Of a stretch of DNA of 64,000 nucleotides, positions 31,472-39,419 are shown piece by piece (position 1 is the first letter of the stretch; each line of letters starts with the position of its first letter). The DNA lies in assembly GCA_029976005.1 (NCBI GenBank), contig JARKOQ010000100.1, forward strand, positions 1 to 64,000, given 5' to 3'. The DNA comes from Aggregatilineales bacterium (GTDB lineage: Bacteria; Chloroflexota; Anaerolineae; Aggregatilineales; Ch27). The notes beneath the pieces were generated by a model that was not told the origin of the DNA, searched no databases, and saw only the letters and a program-made list of their open reading frames with translations. Position numbers and translations under genes: made by a program.

Positions 31472-33772
31472 CTAGAAGCTCAGGATGCTGTTGGGCTGGA
31501 TGCTGAACGGCACGCGACTGCCGAGCTGGCCGCCGCGCGGCAGGTGGGCCGGCACTTCCGCCCCCTGCCGGACGAAGACCGGCAGCGTGTCGAGCGGGGC
31601 AGGAACCTCGATCACCCGCCCGCCCGTGAAACGCTCGCGAGTCCACAGGCTCGTCCACTGGCCTTCCGGCAGGTAGACCGGCCAGGACTGCGCGCCCGGC
31701 TCCACCACCGGGCAGACCAGCAGGTCACGCCCGAAGGTGTACTGGTACGGCGAGGCCTGCGGCTCGGTCAGGGCCAGGGCGCGCATCATCGGCTCGCCGC
31801 TGGCGGCGCTGTGCCGGGCTTCCTGCCAGATGTACGGCATGAGGTTGTGGCGCGCGTACAGGAAGTAGCGGAACAACGGCACGACCCGATCGTCCCCGGT
31901 GCGGGCCTGGATGTTCCAGGGCGTGCGGTCGCGGTTGATGGCCCGGTTGGGGTTATACTCCGAGTGGTACTGCATGATCGGGCAGAAGGCGGCCATCGCC
32001 GTGCCGCGCAGGTACAGTTCGGCGGTCGGCACGTCCCCACTGAAGCCCGCGATATCCCAGCTCCAGAAGGGGATGCCGGAGATGCCCGCCGACAGCCCGG
32101 CCAGGATCGAGGCGCGGAAGGCTTCCCAGGTGGAGGCTTCGTCGCCGGCCCAGTGGATGGGCGAGACCTGCGATCCGGTGAAGCCCGCCCGGCTGAAGGT
32201 CACGCCGCTGCCGCCGCGCCGCGCGTTGACGAACTCGTGATAGGCCTGGGTGTAGCGCTTGGGGTACTCGTTCCACAGCTCGTCACCCCGGCGGCCATCG
32301 GCGAAGCGCATGTCCTGGCCCCACAGGTGCTCGCCGCCGTCCGTCTTGAATCCGTCCACGCCCAGCTCGTCGACCAGGTAGGCGCGCTTGTTGAACCACC
32401 AGTCACGCGCGGCCGGGTTGGTGACGTCCCACAGGTAGCCGTTCTGGAACCAGAAAGGCCGGATGCGGTACAGGCTGCCGTCCTCCGCCTTGACGCCGAG
32501 CCCGGCTTGCTCGAAATAAGCCCGATCGGCCTCGTGCTGAGGGTGCGGCTCCTGGAGCGGCTTCATGGCCGGGATCTGCCACAGCACCAGCCGGATGTCG
32601 CGCGCGTGCAGGCGGTCGATCATGCCCTTCGGATCGGGCCACAGCCCTTCCGGCGGGAAGGTGAAATCGGCGTAGCGGAAGGCCCTGTCGCCGCCGATGG
32701 GGGTATAGCGGGCATCGTTCCAGATGTAGAAGGTCGATTCGTCGCTCCAGGCTTCGATCACGACCACGGCCGGGTCGATCCCCAGCGCCAGCGATTGCTC
32801 GACTTCGCGCTCGACCCGTGCCTGGGAGTTCCATTCATTGCTGCTCATCCACAGGCCAAAGGACCAGGCGGGCGGCAGGGCGGGCGGGCCGCTGAAGCGG
32901 GCGAACTGCCCGACGATCGCCAGGGGATCGGCCCCATTGAACCAGTGCAGGGCCAGGGAGTGATCTGGCCCCAGGTCGGCTTCCAGCGTCCAGCGCCCCG
33001 GATCGGAAGCGGCCAGGTCGAACTGCATCCAGCGCTTGCTGTCCACGTAGAGGCCGTAGCCGCGCGACGAGAGCAGGAACGGCACGGGGAGATAGGCGCG
33101 CTTGCCCTGCGATTTGTACTGCTCGTAGACCCGGATATCCATCACGTTGCCGCGCTGATCGAGGGCGTTGAAGCGCTCGCCCAGCCCGAAGAAGCGTTCG
33201 TCCGCCCCACAGGCGAAGGTCAGGCGGACGCGGCGCATTCGCGCGCCATCGTCCAGCCACTCGACCTTGTCCAGGTGCGGCAGGCCGCCTGGCAGGGCCG
33301 GACGGGAGCCGTCCTGGCCGGGGGCGATCGTCAGCACCCAGCCTTTGTCCGCGCTGCCGTCGAGGGCGGCGATCGCGGCCGGGTCGGCGCGCCAGATCGC
33401 CCCACGCAGCATGAAAGACGGGGTCTGCTTTCCGTCGGCTTCGATCCAGTAGGTGAGCGTCTGGCCTGCTTCCGGCGCGACGAGATCGGCTTCCCAGATG
33501 TCCTGGTCAACCTTGACGAGGCGCTCCAGCAGGTCCGCGCCGACGCCTTCCGCCAGGCGCGGCTCCCAATCCCGCACCTGGAGCGCCTCCACGCTCGGCC
33601 CTGGCACGCCATCCACCGCCGTGTGGACCGTCACCTGCTCGGCCGCGCCGGGCGGGCGGATCGAAATGCCCACGGTGAAGGGGTCCCCGGCCAGCGGCTC
33701 GCGCGGGAAACGCTCCTCCGGCCCTTGCTCGTAAGGATGCTCTTGCCCATAGGGGCGGTGCACGATCTCCAT
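31472..33772 (-). CDS. GH31 alpha-glucosidase-type enzyme
   Basis: A 766-residue retaining alpha-glycosidase without signal peptide, so cytoplasmic. The nucleophile Asp is residue 478 (DGFKTDGGEHLWG) and the acid/base Asp is residue 544 (IHWAGDEASTWEAF). The DGGEH form of the nucleophile motif differs from the DFGER of the YicI-like enzyme at the left edge, so a different specificity, probably alpha-glucosidase or transglucosidase, is expected. Its ATG overlaps the stop codon of the GH15 gene (ATGA), which shows translational coupling. It is the last gene of the ROK-regulated operon. The exact linkage cleaved is inferred from context (isomalto- or maltooligosaccharides). Confidence 0.87.
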   Translation of the reverse strand: MEIVHRPYGQEHPYEQGPEERFPREPLAGDPFTVGISIRPPGAAEQVTVHTAVDGVPGPSVEALQVRDWEPRLAEGVGADLLERLVKVDQDIWEADLVAPEAGQTLTYWIEADGKQTPSFMLRGAIWRADPAAIAALDGSADKGWVLTIAPGQDGSRPALPGGLPHLDKVEWLDDGARMRRVRLTFACGADERFFGLGERFNALDQRGNVMDIRVYEQYKSQGKRAYLPVPFLLSSRGYGLYVDSKRWMQFDLAASDPGRWTLEADLGPDHSLALHWFNGADPLAIVGQFARFSGPPALPPAWSFGLWMSSNEWNSQARVEREVEQSLALGIDPAVVVIEAWSDESTFYIWNDARYTPIGGDRAFRYADFTFPPEGLWPDPKGMIDRLHARDIRLVLWQIPAMKPLQEPHPQHEADRAYFEQAGLGVKAEDGSLYRIRPFWFQNGYLWDVTNPAARDWWFNKRAYLVDELGVDGFKTDGGEHLWGQDMRFADGRRGDELWNEYPKRYTQAYHEFVNARRGGSGVTFSRAGFTGSQVSPIHWAGDEASTWEAFRASILAGLSAGISGIPFWSWDIAGFSGDVPTAELYLRGTAMAAFCPIMQYHSEYNPNRAINRDRTPWNIQARTGDDRVVPLFRYFLYARHNLMPYIWQEARHSAASGEPMMRALALTEPQASPYQYTFGRDLLVCPVVEPGAQSWPVYLPEGQWTSLWTRERFTGGRVIEVPAPLDTLPVFVRQGAEVPAHLPRGGQLGSRVPFSIQPNSILSF

Positions 33773-34851
33773 CAGCTTCCCTTTTCCAGCGCGGATTCCA
33801 GGATCAAAACCATCGCGTGCGACCACAACAGCGGGCAGGCTACCGGCCCCCAGCGCTCCACCCATTCGGTGTAATAGCTGGCGGCCGCCAGCAGGTGATC
33901 GTTGACTTGTTCCGGCAGCGCGCCATCCGGCCCGGCCTGGGCCGCGATCCAGTCCCACAGCGCGCGGGCTTCATCCAGGCGGCCCAGCTTCACCTTGACC
34001 CAGCCCAGCCACGCGGTCAGCAGAATCCATTCCCCGCCGCCAAAGTAGGTATCCGCCTTGTAACGGTACACGCCGCCGCCAGGGCGGTGCAGATCGGCTT
34101 CGATGCGTTCCAGGGTGCGGGCGAAGATTGGGTCATGGACGTCCACCAGACCAAACGGCACGGCCGCCCACAGCAGGCTGGCGTCGACGGTCTCGGTGAC
34201 GAAGTGCTTACGCAGGTGTCCGGTGGGCGTCACGCCCTGCTCCAGCGCCAGGGCCTGGATTCGGGCGGTCAGCCCGGCGGGGACCAGGTCGCTGGCGCGC
34301 GTTTCGATGGCGCGCAGACCGCCATAGATGGCCGCCAGGGTGCTGAGGTGCACGCGATCCCCCGCTTCTTCCCAGCAGTCATAATTGGGTGTGTTCCACA
34401 GCGTCGCCAGGTAGCGTACCGTCAGCGCGATGGCGGGCCGCAGTTCATCCCACAGGGCGCCATTCCCCGTCAGGTCGAGGTGGGCCCCCAGCCCCCACAG
34501 CCAGGTCCCATAGCCGTCGAGCTGGAAGTCCCACCAGTCGTCGACGCCCAACTCCCCATCCAGCGTGAAGCGGGTGGGCAGGTAGTCCTCGTCGAGGGGA
34601 GTCTCACCGCGGGCCAGCATGTCCAACAGCCGTTCCAGGCGCGGCTGCTGCCCGACCAGGGTTCGGCCAACCCAGCGGTAGAAGCGCTCCGCGCTGGCGC
34701 GGTCCCCGGCGATATCCATCGCGTACGCGGTCCACGTGCCGTCCCGCAGCCAGCAGTATCCGTACTGCGAGAAGGCGGGCGAGGCCACGTAGGCGCCGCT
34801 TTCGGCCTGGCCGGCGCGGATGATTCGAAGGCTGGTGTCGTGCAGAGTCAT
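33772..34851 (-). CDS. GH15-family glucoamylase/glucodextranase-like enzyme
   Basis: A 359-residue (alpha/alpha)6-barrel inverting glycosidase related to GH15. The catalytic acid is in CWEEAGD (Glu161 or 162) and the base in LPEQV (Glu314), as in glucoamylases. An N-terminal GYCWLRDGTWTAYA segment is the conserved substrate-pocket motif. It lacks the N-terminal beta-sandwich of typical bacterial GH15 enzymes and a signal peptide, so it is a compact cytoplasmic form. It is coupled to the GH31 gene by a 4-bp overlap and lies 82 bp behind the binding-protein gene. A paralog with the same motifs is at 59824-60954. Removal of glucose from short alpha-glucans, perhaps alpha-1,6-linked, is the likely job. 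Confidence 0.85.
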   Translation of the reverse strand: MTLHDTSLRIIRAGQAESGAYVASPAFSQYGYCWLRDGTWTAYAMDIAGDRASAERFYRWVGRTLVGQQPRLERLLDMLARGETPLDEDYLPTRFTLDGELGVDDWWDFQLDGYGTWLWGLGAHLDLTGNGALWDELRPAIALTVRYLATLWNTPNYDCWEEAGDRVHLSTLAAIYGGLRAIETRASDLVPAGLTARIQALALEQGVTPTGHLRKHFVTETVDASLLWAAVPFGLVDVHDPIFARTLERIEADLHRPGGGVYRYKADTYFGGGEWILLTAWLGWVKVKLGRLDEARALWDWIAAQAGPDGALPEQVNDHLLAAASYYTEWVERWGPVACPLLWSHAMVLILESALEKGS

Positions 34852-34886
34852 GGGGTCTGTGTCTTTCTATCGGGATCGAGTGAGGG

Positions 34887-34914
34887 CTGGGGGCGGCAGA
34901 TGCGCCGCCCCCAG
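34887..34914 (-). terminator. Intra-operon stem-loop after binding-protein gene
   Basis: A perfect 11-bp stem (CTGGGGGCGGC / GCCGCCCCCAG) with a 6-base loop lies 19 bp after the binding-protein stop and before the GH15 gene. It probably stabilises the upstream mRNA or reduces read-through. Confidence 0.7.
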
Positions 34915-34933
34915 GGAGTTGCAGGGCCGGATG

Positions 34934-36166
34934 TTATTGGGCCAGGAGCGGGTCGATCTGTTCCTTGGCCATGTTCAGCGCGGTTTCGGGGTCAAGCTCG
35001 CCCGCGATCACGGCGTTCAGCAGCTCGTCGAAGATGTCCTGCATCTCGCTCTGCTTGGCGATCGTGGGGGGCGGGACGGGCGCTTCCAACGACTGGAAGA
35101 CCGCTTCGCGGTTGTCGGGCGGGGTCAGGGCCAGGTACGACTCGAACAGGCTCATGTCGTTCAGGGTGGGCAGTTCCCAGTCGGCGGCCAGGCGGACTTC
35201 CACGGCCGTCTGGCTGGAGGTCATGAACTGGGCCCAGGCCGCGGCCTCGGCGGGGTGCTCGGTCGTGGTGCTGACGGCGATGCCGTTGGAGAAGAAGTGA
35301 TACGCCTTGCGGGCCAGGCCCGGTTCCAGGGCGATGTCCCAGTTGAACTCGGCTTCCTGGTAGGCCGGCATCATCCAGATTCCGGTCAGGTCCATGCCCA
35401 ACTGGCCGGCGACGAACATCTCGCTGTTGCTCACGCCCGCTTGCTCGGCCGGATCGGGCATCACGTCTTCTTCCAGCAGGCTGACCATGACTTGCAGGGC
35501 TTCCACGCATTCCGGCGCGTTGATCAGCGACTCGGTCTTATCCTCGTTGAAGAACTGGCAGTTGTTCTGCGCGGCGCGCTTGTAGAACTCCCAGAACTGG
35601 ATCGGGGAGTAGATGCCCCAGATGTCGGGCCCCAGGGCGCGGATGGCCTTGGCGGCTTCCAGCGCGTCGGCCCAGGTCCAGTCGTCGGTCGGATAGGCAA
35701 CCCCGGCCTGGTCGAAGAGGTCCTTGTTGTAGAACAGGACGACGGTCGAGAAGGTCTCCGGCAGGGCGAACTGCTTGTCCTGGTACTGGAACGCGGCCAG
35801 CGCCTGTGGATAGTAGGGGGCATCCGCCGAAACGTATTCGCTCAGGTCGAGCAGAACGTCGTTGGCGGCAAAAGCGACGAAGTTCTCGTAGTTCAGTTCG
35901 AACACATCCGGCGGCTCGCCCCCGGCGAAGTCGGCCTGGAGCATGGTGAAGTAGTCGCCAAACGGCATGTTGTACGGCTCGATCTGGATGTTCGGGTTTT
36001 CAGCCTCGAAGGCCGCGATGATCTGGTCCAGCTCCTCCGCGCGATCCTCGCCGGCGGTGAAGTTGGCGTAGCGGAGCACGACCGGCCCTTCCTGAGCCTG
36101 GGCCGCCGGGATCAGACCCAGCAGCAGTGCGATAACCAGCCCTAAACCAAGCATCTTACGGAACAT
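34934..36166 (-). CDS. CUT1 carbohydrate-binding protein
   Basis: A 410-residue extracytoplasmic receptor of the SBP family 1. Signal peptide about 1-24 (LIPAAQAQ), with no lipobox Cys; the mature part starts EGPVVLRYANFTAGEDRAEELDQII. Typical hinge and lobe segments are PFGDYFTMLQADFAGGEPPDVFELN and FALPETFSTVVLFYNKDLFDQAGV. In this operon the binding protein follows its two permeases, the reverse of the other CUT1 operons here. Ribosome-binding site AAAGGAGACCTAAAG. An alpha-glucoside or isomaltooligosaccharide ligand is inferred from the GH15 and GH31 genes that follow. Confidence 0.88.
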   Translation of the reverse strand: MFRKMLGLGLVIALLLGLIPAAQAQEGPVVLRYANFTAGEDRAEELDQIIAAFEAENPNIQIEPYNMPFGDYFTMLQADFAGGEPPDVFELNYENFVAFAANDVLLDLSEYVSADAPYYPQALAAFQYQDKQFALPETFSTVVLFYNKDLFDQAGVAYPTDDWTWADALEAAKAIRALGPDIWGIYSPIQFWEFYKRAAQNNCQFFNEDKTESLINAPECVEALQVMVSLLEEDVMPDPAEQAGVSNSEMFVAGQLGMDLTGIWMMPAYQEAEFNWDIALEPGLARKAYHFFSNGIAVSTTTEHPAEAAAWAQFMTSSQTAVEVRLAADWELPTLNDMSLFESYLALTPPDNREAVFQSLEAPVPPPTIAKQSEMQDIFDELLNAVIAGELDPETALNMAKEQIDPLLAQ

Positions 36167-36203
36167 CTTTAGGTCTCCTTTTGATGAGGCGTCAACACGT
36201 CTG

Positions 36204-37109
36204 CTAGCCTTTGATGCCGCTGATCACGGCACCCTGTACAAACCATTTCTGGGCAAACAGGTAGATGACCAGAATTGGAAGTACGGTCACGACTGCGCCT
36301 GCCATGACCAGATTCCACTCGGTCAGGGATTGGTTGCTGCCCTGAAGCGTGGCGAGGCCAAGTGGCAGGGTCATGAACTCCGGTTTGCGGGCCACGAACA
36401 GCGGCCACAGGTAGGAGTTCCAAATCCCCATGAAGGCAAAGACCGTCAATGTGGCGATCACCGGTTTCGAAAGCGGCAGCATGATCTTCCGGAAAATGGT
36501 CAGGTGGCTGGCCCCGTCCATGATGGCGGCTTCTTCCAGCTCCGGTGGAATGGACAGGAAGGACTGGCGCATCAGGAAGGTGGCGAACGCGCTGAAGATG
36601 CTGGGCAGGATCAGGGCCGGGTAGGAGTTCACCCAGCCGAGCTTGCTGACCAGGATGAACTGCGGGATGACCACGACCTGGTAAGGGATCATCATCGTCG
36701 CCAGGTACAGGCCAAACACGAGGTTGCGCCCGCGCCACTTCATCCGGGCAAAAGCGTAGGCGCTCATGCCCGCGAAGAGGATTTGCCCGACGGTGGCGGT
36801 CACCGTGACGAACACGCTGTTGGCGACCATGCGGCCCATCGGCATGGTCTCAAACAGCTCGACGTAGCTGTCCAGGCTGGCCGGGTTGGGGATGAAGTCG
36901 GTGCGCAGGATGTATTCCTCGGTCTTGAGCGAGGTGCTGACCATCCAGATGAACGGCACCAGGAAGACCAGGGCCATCAGGATCAGGAAGGCATACTGGA
37001 GTCCACCCAGCAGGAGCTTGCGGACGAGTTCGGCCGGTTTGACCTCCGCGCGCCGCTGGATCGGACGGGCGAGAGAAGCTGGGTTGAGCAGGTTTGGTTT
37101 GGCGTTCAT
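36204..37109 (-). CDS. CUT1 sugar ABC permease, MalG-like
   Basis: A 301-residue permease with a 30-residue cytoplasmic N-terminus and six membrane segments. The EAA loop is EEAAIMDGASHLTIFRKIMLPL, and the C-terminus is FVQGAVISGIKG. The true start is the ATG at 37109, which overlaps the TGA of the MalF-like gene (ATGA); longer open sequence upstream belongs to another frame of that gene. It pairs with the MalF-like protein; the ATPase must come from elsewhere. Confidence 0.87.
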   Translation of the reverse strand: MNAKPNLLNPASLARPIQRRAEVKPAELVRKLLLGGLQYAFLILMALVFLVPFIWMVSTSLKTEEYILRTDFIPNPASLDSYVELFETMPMGRMVANSVFVTVTATVGQILFAGMSAYAFARMKWRGRNLVFGLYLATMMIPYQVVVIPQFILVSKLGWVNSYPALILPSIFSAFATFLMRQSFLSIPPELEEAAIMDGASHLTIFRKIMLPLSKPVIATLTVFAFMGIWNSYLWPLFVARKPEFMTLPLGLATLQGSNQSLTEWNLVMAGAVVTVLPILVIYLFAQKWFVQGAVISGIKG

Positions 37110-37990
37110 TGTTCGTAGTACACCCACCGGTTCTGCAGGCGAAGCTGGATGAGCGTGATGACGAAGATGATGGCAAACAGCACCCAGGAGATCGTGGCGG
37201 CGTAGCCCATTCGCTGGTAGCGGAAGGCGTTGTTGACGATGTGCTGGACGATCACCGTCGTGCCGCGCTGGGCGTAATCGACCGGCATCAGGTACATCTG
37301 GTCGAAGACCTGGAACGACCCGATCAGCGTCGTGATCAGCACGAAGAAGGCCGTGGGCGTGACCAGGGGCAGGGTGATGAAGCGCAGGCGCTGCCAGCCG
37401 TTCGCCCCGTCGATCTGGGCCGCTTCGTGGTATTCGGTGGGGATGCCCTGCAACCCGGCCAGGAACAGCACGGTGGAGAACCCGGCATCCTTCCACACGC
37501 TGGCGATCACGACCGCGTACAGCGCGGTATTGGGGTCGAACAGCCAGGCCGGCCCCTGGATGCCCACCGTCGCCAGCAGGGTGTTCAGCAGGCCGTACTG
37601 CGGGTTGAAGATCCAGCGCCACATCATGGACACGGCCACCCAGGAGGAGACGACCGGCACGTAGAAGGCCATCCGGAAGAAGGCCCGCCCGCGCAGGGGG
37701 CGGTTGAGCAGCAGGGCCAGGGCGAAGGCCACGACGAAGACGGCGGGCACGTACAGGACGGCGTAGGTCAGGGTGTGCTGGAGGGCGGCCCAGAAGCGCG
37801 GATCGTTGCCCAGGTCGACGAAATTCTGGAAGCCGATGAACTTCGGCGGCGTGAGCAGGTTCCACTCGAACGTGGTCAGTCCGAGCGAGAAAATCACCGG
37901 CCCGATGATGAACGTCAGCAGGCCGAGCAATCCCGGCATCAGAAAGAACAGCACCCACATCCAGCGGCGGAAACTGCTTTGACCAATCAT
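37106..37990 (-). CDS. CUT1 sugar ABC permease, MalF-like
   Basis: A 294-residue permease with six membrane segments, beginning MIGQSSFRRWMWVLFFLMPGL. The EAA loop is HEAAQIDGANGWQRLRFITLPL. It is the first structural gene after the ROK regulator, with a 52-bp gap that contains a likely ROK operator (38006-38023) and a GGGGAGTCGGGCTG ribosome-binding region. Co-transcription with the downstream permease, binding protein and glycosidase genes is strongly suggested by overlaps and orientation. Confidence 0.87.
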   Translation of the reverse strand: MIGQSSFRRWMWVLFFLMPGLLGLLTFIIGPVIFSLGLTTFEWNLLTPPKFIGFQNFVDLGNDPRFWAALQHTLTYAVLYVPAVFVVAFALALLLNRPLRGRAFFRMAFYVPVVSSWVAVSMMWRWIFNPQYGLLNTLLATVGIQGPAWLFDPNTALYAVVIASVWKDAGFSTVLFLAGLQGIPTEYHEAAQIDGANGWQRLRFITLPLVTPTAFFVLITTLIGSFQVFDQMYLMPVDYAQRGTTVIVQHIVNNAFRYQRMGYAATISWVLFAIIFVITLIQLRLQNRWVYYEQ

Positions 37991-38005
37991 CAGCCCGACT
38001 CCCCG

Positions 38006-38023
38006 CTTATTTCACTTAGTAAA
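38006..38023 (-). promoter_or_regulatory. Putative ROK operator upstream of the transport genes
   Basis: CTTATTTCACTTAGTAAA lies in the short gap between the ROK gene and the MalF-like gene. It matches, at 15 of 18 positions, a site downstream of the ROK gene's own promoter (39268-39286, read on the minus strand) and contains the inverted repeat TTTnnCTnAGnnAAA. The two copies lie on opposite strands, as expected for a near-palindromic operator. Confidence 0.65.
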
Positions 38024-38042
38024 AAAACAGAGGCAAAAAATT

Positions 38043-39260
38043 TCAGGTTGCGCCCAACCCGCCGCGATCCCCTTCCGCTTTGACGAGTGGCGACTCGAAT
38101 GATTTGGCGACCACGAGGCCCGCCGCGCCGCGCGCCCAGGCGCGATCGTCCGTGGGCTTGATGATGAACGAGACGTTGTCCAGCAGGCCGTTGAAGGCAT
38201 GCCGGCGCAGGGCTTCCCGGATCGGGGCCAGCCTGTATTCCCCGGCGATCACCCCTTCGCCGCTGAGCACGATCAGGGTGGGGCAGAGCAGATTGACGAT
38301 CATCGAGAGGCCCAGGCCAATGTAGCGGCCGCTGACTTCCAGGGCTTCGCGGGCCAGGGCGTCCCCGCCATCGGCGGCCGCGATCACGTCGAGCAGGGTA
38401 CCGGGCAGAGCGCGCCCGTCCGGGCGGCGCTGCTGGATGTAGCGGATCACCGCCGGGTCGGAAGCGAGCGCCTCCAGGCAGCCGCGCTTGCCGCAGTCGC
38501 ACGGCGGCCCATCCACATCCAGGGTCAGGTGGCCGAATTCGCCCGCGCCGCCGGGGCCGCCCTGGTAGAGCCGGTGGTGCAGCACCATGCCCATGCCGAT
38601 GCCGCGCCCGACCGTGATCACCGCGAAATTCTCGATGTCGTGGCCCGCGCCAAACAGATGCTCGGTGAGGGTGAGGGTGTTGACGTCGTTGTCGACGTAG
38701 ACGGGCAGCTTGATCTGGGCCGCGATCAGGTCGGCCAGAGGCAGCTCGCGCCACTGGAAAAACGGCGAATAGTGCACGACCCCGGACTGCATGTTCACGA
38801 CGCCTGCCAGCCCGACTCCGATGCCCAGCACCTGGCGGGAGGAGATTCCCGCGTCGACGATCGCCTGGCGAACGGCGCTGACGATGGCGGAGACAACCAC
38901 TTCGGGGCTGTGGCCGAGGGTGGGCTGCTCCAGGTACAGCACCTCGCTCACCTCGAGGTCGGTCACCGCGCAGACGATCCGGTCTTCCATGAGCTTGACG
39001 CCCACCGCGTAGCCCGCCTGGGGCCTCAGACGCAGCAAAATCTGGCGGCGGCCGCCGGTAGGCTCGCTCTCTCCGACTTCCCGCACCCATCCCTCGTCCA
39101 GCAGCTCGGCGGTGATCTGCGACACCGCGCCCATGCTCAACCGGGACAAATCCCGGATTTGGGTGCGCGACAGGGGGCCTTGCCGCCGGACAATATTCAG
39201 GACGAGATTACGGTTCAGCGCCTTGATCAGGTCGCGGTCACCGCGTCGGGGTGCGCTCAT
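38043..39260 (-). CDS. ROK-family transcriptional regulator
   Basis: A 405-residue regulator with an N-terminal winged helix-turn-helix (about 12-62; RRQGPLSRTQIRDLSRLSMGAVSQITAELLDEGWV) joined to a ROK kinase-like sugar-binding domain. The ROK signature GEFGHLTLD (240-248) and zinc cysteines 254, 256 and 261 (CDCGKRGC) are intact. Members such as XylR, NagC and Mlc repress sugar operons and are released by the sugar. Its own promoter (39296-39324) has a candidate operator directly downstream, and a related site precedes the transporter genes, which supports autoregulation and control of the alpha-glucoside operon. Confidence 0.9.
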   Translation of the reverse strand: MSAPRRGDRDLIKALNRNLVLNIVRRQGPLSRTQIRDLSRLSMGAVSQITAELLDEGWVREVGESEPTGGRRQILLRLRPQAGYAVGVKLMEDRIVCAVTDLEVSEVLYLEQPTLGHSPEVVVSAIVSAVRQAIVDAGISSRQVLGIGVGLAGVVNMQSGVVHYSPFFQWRELPLADLIAAQIKLPVYVDNDVNTLTLTEHLFGAGHDIENFAVITVGRGIGMGMVLHHRLYQGGPGGAGEFGHLTLDVDGPPCDCGKRGCLEALASDPAVIRYIQQRRPDGRALPGTLLDVIAAADGGDALAREALEVSGRYIGLGLSMIVNLLCPTLIVLSGEGVIAGEYRLAPIREALRRHAFNGLLDNVSFIIKPTDDRAWARGAAGLVVAKSFESPLVKAEGDRGGLGAT

Positions 39261-39267
39261 TCGAATT

Positions 39268-39286
39268 CTTCACTCAATGAAATAAG
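39268..39286 (-). promoter_or_regulatory. Putative ROK operator over its own promoter
   Basis: On the minus strand CTTATTTCATTGAGTGAAG follows the -10 box by about 9 bp. It contains the inverted repeat TTTCA-N5-TGAA and resembles the site at 38006-38023. Confidence 0.7.
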
Positions 39287-39295
39287 GTTAGCTGC

Positions 39296-39324
39296 ATTGT
39301 AGGATCGTTTTCAAAACGTGTCAA
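39296..39324 (-). promoter_or_regulatory. Promoter of the ROK regulator gene
   Basis: Perfect TTGACA (39319-39324) and TACAAT (39296-39301) on the minus strand with a 17-bp spacer. The spacer itself contains a palindrome, CGTTTTcAAAACG as read on the plus strand (39306-39318), a possible second regulator site. Confidence 0.85.
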
Positions 39325-39388
39325 GCAATTTGTTCCGAAAGAGGATCGCGCGGCCCGGAATGGCCCGCCGGAGGGCGGAATTCTGCCC

Positions 39389-39394
39389 TACAAT
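39389..39394 (+). promoter_or_regulatory. Putative -10 box for SH3-hydrolase gene
   Basis: TACAAT lies 31 bases before the start codon, giving a short leader with a GGAGG-type ribosome-binding site. No clear -35 is visible. Confidence 0.45.
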
Positions 39395-39419
39395 GGAGGT
39401 AGTAAGGAGGAGTATTTCC

